64,000 bases of DNA, from assembly GCF_009932725.1 (NCBI RefSeq), contig NZ_BLJU01000015.1:113984-177983 (forward strand). Direction: 5' to 3'. The DNA is from Pseudomonas yangonensis (lineage in GTDB: Bacteria > Pseudomonadota > Gammaproteobacteria > Pseudomonadales > Pseudomonadaceae). Every line of letters begins with the position of its first letter. Positions within the stretch are counted from its first letter, which is position 1. Positions 1 to 7,786 of this stretch are shown here, one piece after another. Position numbers and translations under genes: made by a program. The notes beneath the pieces were generated by a model that saw nothing but the letters and a program-made list of their open reading frames with translations, searched no databases and had not been told where the DNA came from.

Positions 1-440
1 AGGCCGTACTGCACGGCGTTATATAGCTTGCCCGAGGAGGACACCTTGGCGCCGTGGGTCAGGTGACCACCGTGAGCCAGGCTCATGCCGAGGATGGTGT
101 CGCCGGCGTTGAGCAGCGCGAGGTAGACAGCGGAGTTGGCGGACGAGCCGGAGTGCGGCTGGACGTTGGCGAAGTCGGCGCCGAACAGCTGCTTGGCGCG
201 GTCGATGGCCAGTTGCTCGACCTTGTCGACGTACTCGCAGCCACCGTAATAACGCTTGCCCGGATAACCTTCGGCGTACTTGTTGGTCAGGCCGCTGCCT
301 TGCGCTTCCATCACACGCTGGCTGCAATAGTTTTCCGAGGCGATCAGCTCGATATGCTCTTCCTGACGGCGTTCTTCCTGATTGATCGCCGCGAGCAACT
401 CGTCGTCGTAACCTTGAATCTGATCTTGCTTGCTGAACAT
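1..440 (-). CDS. glyA: Serine hydroxymethyltransferase, N-terminal part (cut by window edge)
   Basis: Reading leftward from an ATG at 440 gives about 146 codons that run off the window start without a stop. The protein begins MFSKQDQIQGYDDEL and contains IELIASENYCSQRV and the YPGKRYYGGCEYVD block, the typical N-terminus of cytosolic PLP-dependent serine hydroxymethyltransferase. The enzyme interconverts serine and glycine and charges tetrahydrofolate with a one-carbon unit. A GGAGAG ribosome site lies about 5 nt before the start. The neighbouring threonine aldolase and betaine demethylation genes match the glyA1 locus of P. aeruginosa. The active-site lysine region lies outside the window. 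Confidence 0.95.
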   Translation of the reverse strand, partial: MFSKQDQIQGYDDELLAAINQEERRQEEHIELIASENYCSQRVMEAQGSGLTNKYAEGYPGKRYYGGCEYVDKVEQLAIDRAKQLFGADFANVQPHSGSSANSAVYLALLNAGDTILGMSLAHGGHLTHGAKVSSSGKLYNAVQYG

Positions 441-599
441 CTCGACTCTCCTGCAGCGCCTTTGGGCGGCGGTCTTGGACTAACGGGCCGGCAAGGCCCT
501 GTGGAGCGATGGTAGGGCCGGCCATGCCCCCCCAGATGCCTGCTAACGCCGTGAGAGCATTTGTTTGCGACATAGCCCTGTCGCAATCAGGCGAGTCGA

Positions 600-1070
600 T
601 ATGAGCGCATCGCTTTGCGCACAAATCAGGTGGATCAGGCTGTGGATAAACCGTGCATACAGCGCGCAGACCCAGCTCGTGCGCGGGGCGCAGGACAACG
701 GACATTTCCTGACCAATATCAATCAGTTAGCAAGAACAGGCATGCACAGAAACCGTGGACGAGCCTGTGGAAAAGCTGTCGATCGACGGCTGCGGGGTGC
801 ACCGGCTCTGAACCTGGCGCGAAAGGTCGATATCTGCACAGCGAAACAGCTCGCACGGCTTATCCACCAGCGACAGTTCAGGCGACGGAAATCGGCTGGG
901 GATATGCACAGAAGTTGTGGATTAAAGTGTGCATAGGCTGTTCGACACGGGCGCAACGGCAGAGCTGCCGGGCCTCCCGAGAAGCGACTAAAAATCGAAC
1001 AGGATCAACGAGTTATATTTGCCTTGTGCACAAATACTGGGGACGGGGTTGTGAACTGGCTGTGGAAACA
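600..1070. other. Cluster of DnaA-box-like sequences (candidate replication-related locus)
   Basis: The 692-bp gap between glyA and the next gene has no convincing reading frame but many matches to the DnaA box TTWTNCACA on both strands. Two are perfect: TGTGGATAA at 641-649 and TGTGGAAAA at 766-774 (both on the minus strand). One-mismatch copies are TTATCCACC at 860-868, ATATGCACA at 902-910, TGTGGATTA at 916-924, TGTGCATAG at 928-936, TTGTGCACAA at 1024-1033 and TGTGGAAAC at 1061-1069. This density suggests DnaA binding, either an origin-like site or a titration site. The remainder must also hold the glyA promoter. Function is inferred only from motif density. Confidence 0.55.
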
Positions 1071-1132
1071 CGGCGCCAGGCCAGAGCCCATGGGGCTCCG
1101 GCCTGCATGCGCACTAATCGCTCAACACAGGA

Positions 1133-1432
1133 TTAGGGCTTGAGCTTGCCGCTGCAGCTGCTGGATGCGTTCACCAGACGCTGCTGCATCGCAGTATCGG
1201 GAGGTGACTGGCGGGCCATCTCCTGCAGCTCGGCTTCACTGAACTCCTCACTGACCTTGGTCGCAGCGCAGTCGCAATAGGCTCGCAATTGGGGCTCCTC
1301 ATATCCCGCCGGCGCGCCAGCGATGCACTGCTGAACGAACTCGGTCTTGGCGTTATCCGACCACTGGGCAGCGGAAACGGGCAGCGCCACAGCCAGCGGC
1401 AGGGCAAGGGCGAGCAGGTGACGATAAGTCAT
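1133..1432 (-). CDS. Small exported protein with conserved cysteines (PA5414-like)
   Basis: A 99-residue protein with a clear Sec signal peptide (MTYRHLLALALPLAVALPVSA, cleavage near residue 21). The mature part of about 78 residues holds four cysteines, including a YCDC motif, and is therefore probably a disulfide-bonded periplasmic protein. It sits where P. aeruginosa has the hypothetical gene PA5414, between glyA1 and the threonine aldolase gene. No enzymatic motif is visible and I cannot assign a function. It is divergent from the threonine aldolase gene, so 1433-1671 should contain both promoters. Confidence 0.8.
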   Translation of the reverse strand: MTYRHLLALALPLAVALPVSAAQWSDNAKTEFVQQCIAGAPAGYEEPQLRAYCDCAATKVSEEFSEAELQEMARQSPPDTAMQQRLVNASSSCSGKLKP

Positions 1433-1671
1433 ATGACACTCCTTCTCTTGATTGCGAAGGGCGGATCCAGTGCCGCCCTCTGCTAGGTGTGAACCCCAGG
1501 GCGAGCCTCAAGTTCCATCTCCAAGCCGAACGGCCGTTCGCGGACGGACCGGGCAGTACGCATCAGCGCAACAACTCGTCGCCGCCTCGGACGCCTGAAG
1601 CGGGGCCTTGAGAGTAAAGTTGATGCTTTGCCGGCAGACCTGCCGCCAGGCTCTTCAGAAGGAACGCACCC

Positions 1672-2712
1672 ATGCCCGACAATGCCCAGCAATTCGCCAG
1701 TGACAATTACTCCGGCATCTGTCCCGAAGCCTGGGCCGCCATGGCCGAAGCCAACCAAGGCCATCAGCGCGCCTACGGCGATGACGAATGGACGGCACGC
1801 GCTGCCGATCATTTCCGCCGCCTGTTCGAGACCGATTGCGAAGTGTTCTTCGCTTTCAACGGCACCGCCGCCAACTCGCTGGCCCTGGCCTCGCTGTGCC
1901 AGAGCTATCACAGCGTGATCTGCTCGGAGACCGCGCACGTCGAGACCGACGAGTGCGGCGCGCCGGAATTCTTCTCCAACGGTTCCAAGCTGCTACTGGC
2001 CAAGACCGACAACGGCAAGCTGACGCCACAGGCGATCCGCGAGATCGCCCTCAAGCGCCAGGACATTCACTACCCGAAACCACGGGTAGTCACTCTCACC
2101 CAGGCCACCGAGGTCGGCACCGTGTATCGCCCGGAAGAAGTCCGCGCCATCAGCCAGGTCTGCAAGGAGCTGAAGCTCAACCTGCACATGGACGGCGCAC
2201 GCTTCTCCAACGCCTGCGCCTTCCTCGGCTGCAGCCCGGCGGAGCTGACCTGGAAAGCCGGTGTCGACGTGCTGTGCTTCGGCGGCACCAAGAACGGCAT
2301 GGCAGTGGGTGAGGCGATCATCTTCTTCAACAAGGCGCTGGCCGAAGACTTCGACTACCGCTGCAAGCAGGCCGGCCAGCTGGCCTCGAAGATGCGCTAT
2401 CTGTCGGCGCCCTGGGTCGGCATCCTGCAGGATGACGCCTGGCTCAGGTATGCCAACCACGCCAACCGCTGCGCGCAGCTGCTGGCATCGCTGGTCGAAG
2501 ACGTGCCAGGCGTCAGCCTGATGTTCCCGGTGGAAGCCAACGGCGTATTCCTGCAACTGTCGGAGCCGGCCATCGCCGCCCTCACCGCCCGCGGCTGGCG
2601 CTTCTATACCTTTATCGGCGCCGGTGGCGCGCGCTTCATGTGCTCGTGGGATACCGACGAAGCCCGCGTACGCCAGCTGGCCGCCGACATCCGCGAAGTG
2701 ATGAGCGCCTGA
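1672..2712 (+). CDS. ltaE: Low-specificity L-threonine aldolase
   Basis: A 346-residue PLP enzyme of fold type I that splits L-threonine and L-allo-threonine into glycine and acetaldehyde. Visible features are the N-terminal YGDDEWTARAADHF segment, the substrate-site HVETDECGAPEF block, the LHMDGARFSNA strand that carries the PLP-binding Asp, and the FGGTKNGMAVGEA loop with the Schiff-base lysine. Length is normal for the family. It lies next to glyA and gbcBA, consistent with use of the glycine released from glycine betaine. A hairpin terminator follows directly. Confidence 0.95.
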   Translation: MPDNAQQFASDNYSGICPEAWAAMAEANQGHQRAYGDDEWTARAADHFRRLFETDCEVFFAFNGTAANSLALASLCQSYHSVICSETAHVETDECGAPEFFSNGSKLLLAKTDNGKLTPQAIREIALKRQDIHYPKPRVVTLTQATEVGTVYRPEEVRAISQVCKELKLNLHMDGARFSNACAFLGCSPAELTWKAGVDVLCFGGTKNGMAVGEAIIFFNKALAEDFDYRCKQAGQLASKMRYLSAPWVGILQDDAWLRYANHANRCAQLLASLVEDVPGVSLMFPVEANGVFLQLSEPAIAALTARGWRFYTFIGAGGARFMCSWDTDEARVRQLAADIREVMSA

Positions 2713-2719
2713 AAACGAC

Positions 2720-2743
2720 AGAAGCCCCACAAGTGGGGCTTCT
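2720..2743. terminator. Bidirectional intrinsic terminator after ltaE
   Basis: An 11-bp perfect stem, AGAAGCCCCAC pairing with GTGGGGCTTCT, around a 2-nt centre lies 8 nt past the ltaE stop. It sits between convergent ltaE and gbcB. The T-tract is poor, so efficiency is uncertain. Confidence 0.7.
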
Positions 2744-2818
2744 GATTGTGCAGCAAATGAAATCCGGCAACGACGGGACTGGCAACCCGGATTGCAGCCG
2801 GACTCCACCTTGCGGCGA

Positions 2819-3925
2819 TCAATAATCGATCGCCACGTCTCCTTTCGGCACGCTGCAGCACGACAGGATATAGCCTTCGGCCACGTCCTCGTCGGTGATG
2901 CCGCCGTTGTGCTCCATATCCACTTCGCCTGCCGTCTTCATCACCTTGCAGGTGCCGCAGATACCCATACCGCAGGCCTTGGGAATATGCAGGCCAAGCT
3001 TGGCAGCGGCGGCATGCACGGTTTCGCCGGGGGCGACCCGAATGCTCTTGCCGGTGCTGGTGAACTCGACCTGATGCAGATCGCCGACCGGCACCTCCGG
3101 GGCCTCGGCGGCCTCGGCAGCCAGCTCCTTGACCTCGGCACGAATCTCCGGCGGCGTCGGGCCGAAGGCTTCTTCGTGGTAACGACTCATGTCGTAGCCG
3201 GCCACTTCCAGCAGGCGCTTGACCGCACTCATGTAGGGCGTCGGGCCGCAGCAGAAGATTTCCCGCTCGAGGAAGTCCGGCGCCATCAGCTCCAGCATCG
3301 GCTTGTTCAGGTAACCGCGATATCCGGCCCAGGACTCGCCCAGGCCGTGCTTCTCACAAATCACGTGCAGGCTGAAGTTGTTGATGCGCGCCGCCATATG
3401 CTCCAGCTCGCGCTGGTAAATGATGTCCTTGGGCGAGCGCGCACTGTGCACGAAGACCATGTCGACGTTGGCATTGGTGTCATAGAACCAGCGCGCCATC
3501 GACATCACCGGCGTGATGCCGACGCCGCCCGACAGGAAAAGCACCTTGTCGGACGGGAAATCGATGGCGTTGAACAGCCCTACCGGACCATGCACCGGCA
3601 CCTCGTCGCCTTCCTTGAGGTTGTCGTGCAGCCAGTTCGACACCTTGCCACCCGGCACGCGCTTGATGGTGATGGAGAAGCTGTAAGGCACCGAAGGCGA
3701 GCTGGAGATGGTGTAGGAACGCATGATCGGCTGACCGTCGATCTCCAGCTCCAGGGTGACGAACTGTCCAGGCTTGAAGAAGAACAGCACGGGCTGGTCG
3801 GCCATGAAACAGAAGGTGCGGACATCCCAGGTTTCCTGGATGACCTTGACGCAGCGCACCAAGTGGCGGCCATTGGTCCAGGTCTGCGTGGTAACCGGGT
3901 TGAGGAAGGAGTTAGTGGTGGTCAT
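2819..3925 (-). CDS. gbcB: Glycine betaine demethylase, reductase subunit
   Basis: A 368-residue hybrid-cluster reductase-type protein that passes electrons from NAD(P)H to the Rieske oxygenase GbcA. The N-terminal half has the FAD-binding RSYTISSSP motif and the nucleotide-binding GGVGITPVMSM motif with the later CCGPTPYM block. The C-terminal 90 residues form a plant-type [2Fe-2S] ferredoxin domain with CGMGICGTC and a distal cysteine near ILSCC. It is transcribed divergently from gbcA, as in P. aeruginosa (PA5411/PA5410), where the AraC-family regulator GbdR controls both. Confidence 0.95.
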   Translation of the reverse strand: MTTTNSFLNPVTTQTWTNGRHLVRCVKVIQETWDVRTFCFMADQPVLFFFKPGQFVTLELEIDGQPIMRSYTISSSPSVPYSFSITIKRVPGGKVSNWLHDNLKEGDEVPVHGPVGLFNAIDFPSDKVLFLSGGVGITPVMSMARWFYDTNANVDMVFVHSARSPKDIIYQRELEHMAARINNFSLHVICEKHGLGESWAGYRGYLNKPMLELMAPDFLEREIFCCGPTPYMSAVKRLLEVAGYDMSRYHEEAFGPTPPEIRAEVKELAAEAAEAPEVPVGDLHQVEFTSTGKSIRVAPGETVHAAAAKLGLHIPKACGMGICGTCKVMKTAGEVDMEHNGGITDEDVAEGYILSCCSVPKGDVAIDY

Positions 3926-4005
3926 GAACAGCTCTCCACACGGCCGGATATCGGCTCATATGGGGCGGATTGTGCGAAAGGCTGAGTGCCGTCATTTATC
4001 TAACA

Positions 4006-4036
4006 GCGACATCCGCATACTTATCGCGACCTGCCC
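4006..4036. promoter_or_regulatory. Direct repeat in the gbcB/gbcA divergent promoter region
   Basis: The 315-bp gap between gbcB and gbcA carries two copies of GCGACNNNCNC, starting at 4006 and 4026, exactly 20 bp apart or about two helical turns. This spacing fits a tandem-half-site AraC-family regulator. GbdR is the known regulator of this locus in P. aeruginosa, so a GbdR site is plausible, but I do not recall its consensus well enough to assign it. Confidence 0.35.
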
Positions 4037-4240
4037 CAATACACGGGGCTTGGCGCGTCGGAAACAAATCCGGCCATGTCGTCCATGGATAAGGATTCAC
4101 CTTTGCCCGGATCCACACTCCGCCTCACCAAGCATGCATGCCCCTAGCAGGCAGCAGCGGTCTCTCAACACCTTGCGGCACATACCGTATCAGCCACTAT
4201 TTCCGGCAGGTGCAAGGCACCGGCCAATTGAGGAGTCATC

Positions 4241-5533
4241 ATGGACTGCACCCAAAACCTGAGCCTGGGCGACCCACTGGAGCCCGTCCGCAAGGCCACT
4301 GCCCAGATGCTGCACGAGCGCGACCACACCTTCTCGCTGCCGCAGCCCTTCTATAACGACGAGCGCCTGTTCCAGGTCGACATGCAGGAAATCTTCCTCA
4401 AGGAATGGCTCATCGCCGGCATGACTTGCGAGATTCCGGCCAAAGGCAACTTCATCACCCAGCAGATCGGTGACAACCCGGTCGTCATCATCCGCGGCAA
4501 CGACAACCAGATCCACGCCTTCCACAACGTCTGCCGTCACCGCGGCTCGCGCCTGTGCGTAACTGACAAGGGCAAGGTGGCCAAGCTGGTCTGCCCGTAC
4601 CACCAGTGGACCTACGAGCTGGACGGCCGCCTGCTGTTCGCCGGCACCGAGATGGGTCAGGACTTCAAACTGTCCGACTACAACCTCAAGCCGGTTGCCT
4701 GCAAAACCGCTGGCGGCTTCATCTTCATCTCGCTGGCGGAGAACCCGCCTGCCATCGACGAGTTCCTGGCCACCCTGGCCCACTACATGGAACCGTACGA
4801 TATGGAAAACACCAAGGTTGCCGTGCAGAGCGTCATGCGCGAGCAGGCCAACTGGAAACTGGTGCTGGAGAACAACCGCGAGTGCTACCACTGCAACGGT
4901 TCGCACCCGGAGTTGCTCAACACCCTGCTGGAATGGGACGACGTCACCGACCCGCGCGCCAGCCAGGCGTTCAAGGACCAGGTCGCCGAGTGCACCACCC
5001 GCTGGGACAAGGACAACATTCCCTACGCCCACGCCAGCTTCGGCCTGCGCAACCGTATCGTGCGCATGCCGCTGCTCAAGGGCACCGTATCCATGACCAT
5101 GGACGGCAAGCAGGGCTGCAAGAAGCTGATGGGCCGCATCACCGACCCGGACCTGGGCTCGATGCGCATTCTGCACCTGCCGCACTCGTGGAACCACTGC
5201 ATGGGTGACCACATGATCAACTTCACCGTGTGGCCGATCAGCGCCCAGGAGTCGATCGTCATCACCAAGTGGCTGGTACACAAGGATGCCGTGGAAGGCG
5301 TCGACTACGACGTAGCGCGCCTGCGCGAAGTCTGGGATGCCACCAACGACCAGGACCGCCGCCTGGGCGAGGAAAACCAGCGCGGTATCAACTCCACCGC
5401 CTACCAGCCCGGCCCGTACTCCAAGACCTACGAGTTCGGCGTGATCAACTTCCTCGACTGGTACAGCGAGCGCATGCTCAACAACCTCGACGATACTCCT
5501 GCGCAGAACCTGCGTCAGGTCGCGGGCGAGTGA
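4241..5533 (+). CDS. gbcA: Glycine betaine demethylase, Rieske oxygenase subunit
   Basis: A 430-residue Rieske non-heme iron oxygenase alpha subunit that removes a methyl group from glycine betaine to give dimethylglycine and formaldehyde. The Rieske cluster ligands are visible as C98-x-H100 and C118-x2-H121. The mononuclear iron site lies in ENNRECYHCNGSH with H217 and H222, and a likely third acidic ligand sits in the NDQDRRLGEENQRG block. A GAGG ribosome site precedes the ATG. It starts aerobic betaine catabolism and feeds glycine to the neighbouring glyA and ltaE. Confidence 0.96.
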   Translation: MDCTQNLSLGDPLEPVRKATAQMLHERDHTFSLPQPFYNDERLFQVDMQEIFLKEWLIAGMTCEIPAKGNFITQQIGDNPVVIIRGNDNQIHAFHNVCRHRGSRLCVTDKGKVAKLVCPYHQWTYELDGRLLFAGTEMGQDFKLSDYNLKPVACKTAGGFIFISLAENPPAIDEFLATLAHYMEPYDMENTKVAVQSVMREQANWKLVLENNRECYHCNGSHPELLNTLLEWDDVTDPRASQAFKDQVAECTTRWDKDNIPYAHASFGLRNRIVRMPLLKGTVSMTMDGKQGCKKLMGRITDPDLGSMRILHLPHSWNHCMGDHMINFTVWPISAQESIVITKWLVHKDAVEGVDYDVARLREVWDATNDQDRRLGEENQRGINSTAYQPGPYSKTYEFGVINFLDWYSERMLNNLDDTPAQNLRQVAGE

Positions 5534-5607
5534 TGACGCTCAGCCTGCTACTGTTGATCGGGCTCACAGCCTACGGGCTGCTGGCCTGTCGACCGAACGC
5601 AGGCTAA
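5533..5607 (+). CDS. Putative 24-residue membrane peptide overlapping the gbcA stop
   Basis: The ATG overlaps the gbcA stop (TGATG), allowing translational coupling. It encodes 24 residues, MTLSLLLLIGLTAYGLLACR followed by PNAG, essentially one transmembrane helix with a cysteine and an arginine at its end. An intrinsic terminator follows 11 nt after the stop, so the frame lies inside the gbcA transcript. I do not recognise the sequence. It could be a genuine small membrane protein or chance coding. Confidence 0.4.
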   Translation: MTLSLLLLIGLTAYGLLACRPNAG

Positions 5608-5617
5608 GGCAAATCAA

Positions 5618-5655
5618 GAAACCCCGGCTCCGCAAGGAGACCGGGGTTTTCTTTT
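5618..5655 (+). terminator. Intrinsic terminator of the gbcA transcript
   Basis: AAACCCCGG pairs with CCGGGGTTT across a loop that contains CTCC/GGAG pairing, followed by a TTTTCTTTT tract. Confidence 0.85.
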
Positions 5656-5761
5656 GCCGCCCTGCTCCGCTCAGGCGGCATGGAGCCGAAATGGCCGGAA
5701 GCAACGTCTGACGTTAGCGCGCGACACCCCCTAGAGCTGCACCCAGATATGACAGACCATG

Positions 5762-5800
5762 AAAAAGCCCCGCCAGATCGCTCTGGCGGGGCTTTTCATT
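5762..5800. terminator. Terminator between gbcA and typA
   Basis: AAAAAGCCCCGCCAG pairs with CTGGCGGGGCTTTT with a short loop. The A-rich left arm gives a T-tract for leftward typA transcription and the right arm gives one for rightward transcription, so it can act both ways. It ends 16 bp from the typA stop. Confidence 0.85.
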
Positions 5801-5815
5801 TCAGCCTGAAAAGAC

Positions 5816-7636
5816 TCAGACCTTGGCGCGTTCGAAGCGCTTGCGGTCGTTCTCGTTCAGGTACTTCTTGCGCAGACGGATCGACTTCGGCGTGACTTCC
5901 ACCAGCTCGTCGTCGGCGATGAATTCCAGCGCCTGCTCCAGGGTGAACTTGATCGGCGGCACCAGGGCGATGACTTCGTCCTTGCCGGAAGCACGCATGT
6001 TGTCGAGTTTCTTGCCCTTGGTGGGGTTGATCACCAGGTCGTTGTCACGGCTGTTGATACCGCACAGCTGGCCTTCGTAGATTTCCTGACCCGGCTCGAG
6101 GAACAACTTGCCGCGCGCCTGCAGGGTTTCCAGCGAGTAGGTCAGCGCGGTGCCGGTGGCCATGGAGACCAGAACGCCGTTCTGACGGTTGGTGACTTCG
6201 CCCGCCTTGATCGCGCCGTAATGGCTGAAGGTCGAGGTCAGGATGCCGCTGCCCGAGGTCAGGGTCAGGAAGTTGTTACGGAAGCCGATCAGGCCGCGCG
6301 CCGGGATGGTGTATTCCAGGCGGATACGGCCCTTGCCATCGGGAACCATGTTGGTCAGATCGCCCTTGCGCAGGCCCATCTGTTCCATCACCGAACCCTG
6401 GTGCTGTTCTTCGATGTCGATGGTGACGTTCTCGTACGGCTCCTGCTTCTCGCCGGCTTCGTTCTCGATGATCACCACTTCAGGACGGCCGACGGCCAGC
6501 TCGAAGCCTTCGCGACGCATGGTTTCGATCAGCACCGACAAGTGCAGTTCGCCACGGCCGGAGACCTTGAACTTCTCCGGGGTCTCGCCCGGCTCGACGC
6601 GCAGGGCGACGTTGTGCAGCAGTTCCTTCTCCAGGCGATCCTTGATGTTGCGGCTGGTGACGAACTTGCCTTCCTTGCCGGCGAACGGCGAGTCGTTGAC
6701 CTGGAAGGTCATGCTCACGGTCGGCTGGTCGACGGTCAGCGGCGGCAGGGCCTCGACGTTGTTCTGATCGCACAGGGTGTCGGAGATGAACAGCTCGTCC
6801 ATGCCCGATACACAGACGATGTCACCGGCAGTGGCTTCCTGCACTTCGACGCGCTGCAGGCCGGAGTGGCCCATGATCTTCAGGATACGGCCGTTGCGAC
6901 GCTTGCCGTCGGCACCGATGGCGGTCACCGGGCTGTTGGCCTTGATGGTGCCGCGGGCGATGCGACCGATGCCGATCACGCCGAGGAAGCTGTTGTAGTC
7001 CAGCTGCGAGATCTGCATCTGGAACGGACCGTTGACGTCGACGACCGGAGCCGGAACGTGGTCGACGATGGCCTGGAACAGCGCGTCCATGTTGTCGTCC
7101 ATCTTCTCGTGGTCCATGCCGGCGATGCCGTTCAGGGCCGAGGCGTAGACGATCGGGAAGTCCAGCTGCTCGTCGGTGGCACCGAGGTTGTCGAACAGGT
7201 CGAAGATCTGGTCGATGACCCAGTCAGGGCGCGCACCCGGACGGTCGATCTTGTTCACCACGACGATCGGACGCAGGCCGGCCTTGAACGCCTTCTGGGT
7301 CACGAAGCGGGTTTGCGGCATCGGGCCGTCCTGAGCGTCGACTACCAGCAATACGGAGTCGACCATGCTCATCACACGCTCCACTTCACCGCCGAAGTCG
7401 GCGTGTCCGGGAGTGTCGACGATGTTGATGTTGTAGTCGCCCCACTTCAGCGCAGTGTTCTTGGCCAGAATGGTAATGCCGCGCTCTTTCTCCTGGTCGT
7501 TGGAGTCCATGACGCGCTCGTTTTCCGCCTCTTTGCGGTCGAGGGTGCCGGACAGACGCAGCAGTTTGTCGACGAGGGTGGTTTTGCCATGGTCGACGTG
7601 GGCGATGATGGCGATGTTGCGCAGATTTTCGATCAC
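5816..7636 (-). CDS. typA: Ribosome-associated translational GTPase TypA/BipA
   Basis: A 606-residue translation-factor GTPase close to EF-G that acts on the 50S subunit in ribosome assembly and stress adaptation. Motifs in order are AHVDHGKTTLVDKLL (P-loop), RGITILAKN (switch I), DTPGHADFGGEVER (G3), NKIDRPGARPD (G4), followed by elongation-factor domains and the TypA-specific C-terminus ending near RKKYLNENDRKR. The start codon is GTG at 7636, giving MIENLRNIAIIAHVD, the standard TypA start. Neighbours thiI and glnA match PA5117-PA5119. Confidence 0.97.
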   Translation of the reverse strand: MIENLRNIAIIAHVDHGKTTLVDKLLRLSGTLDRKEAENERVMDSNDQEKERGITILAKNTALKWGDYNINIVDTPGHADFGGEVERVMSMVDSVLLVVDAQDGPMPQTRFVTQKAFKAGLRPIVVVNKIDRPGARPDWVIDQIFDLFDNLGATDEQLDFPIVYASALNGIAGMDHEKMDDNMDALFQAIVDHVPAPVVDVNGPFQMQISQLDYNSFLGVIGIGRIARGTIKANSPVTAIGADGKRRNGRILKIMGHSGLQRVEVQEATAGDIVCVSGMDELFISDTLCDQNNVEALPPLTVDQPTVSMTFQVNDSPFAGKEGKFVTSRNIKDRLEKELLHNVALRVEPGETPEKFKVSGRGELHLSVLIETMRREGFELAVGRPEVVIIENEAGEKQEPYENVTIDIEEQHQGSVMEQMGLRKGDLTNMVPDGKGRIRLEYTIPARGLIGFRNNFLTLTSGSGILTSTFSHYGAIKAGEVTNRQNGVLVSMATGTALTYSLETLQARGKLFLEPGQEIYEGQLCGINSRDNDLVINPTKGKKLDNMRASGKDEVIALVPPIKFTLEQALEFIADDELVEVTPKSIRLRKKYLNENDRKRFERAKV

Positions 7637-7786
7637 TGTGTGTATCTCGATCAGAGGATTCGGTGTGTCGCCCAGCCTGGACGACGAATATGAACAAAAC
7701 TGTTTCAGCGAACCAGACAGGGCATCGCTTGAAGCGCTGGGTCGGGAGGGCGATGGCGGATACTCCCGCCATTCAACCCCGGCGTC

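Noticed and set aside
565..1136. Overlapping open frames of 123 and 173 codons between glyA and the PA5414-like gene
   Set aside because: No ribosome sites, no recognisable protein sequence, and the DnaA-box-rich DNA better explains the region.
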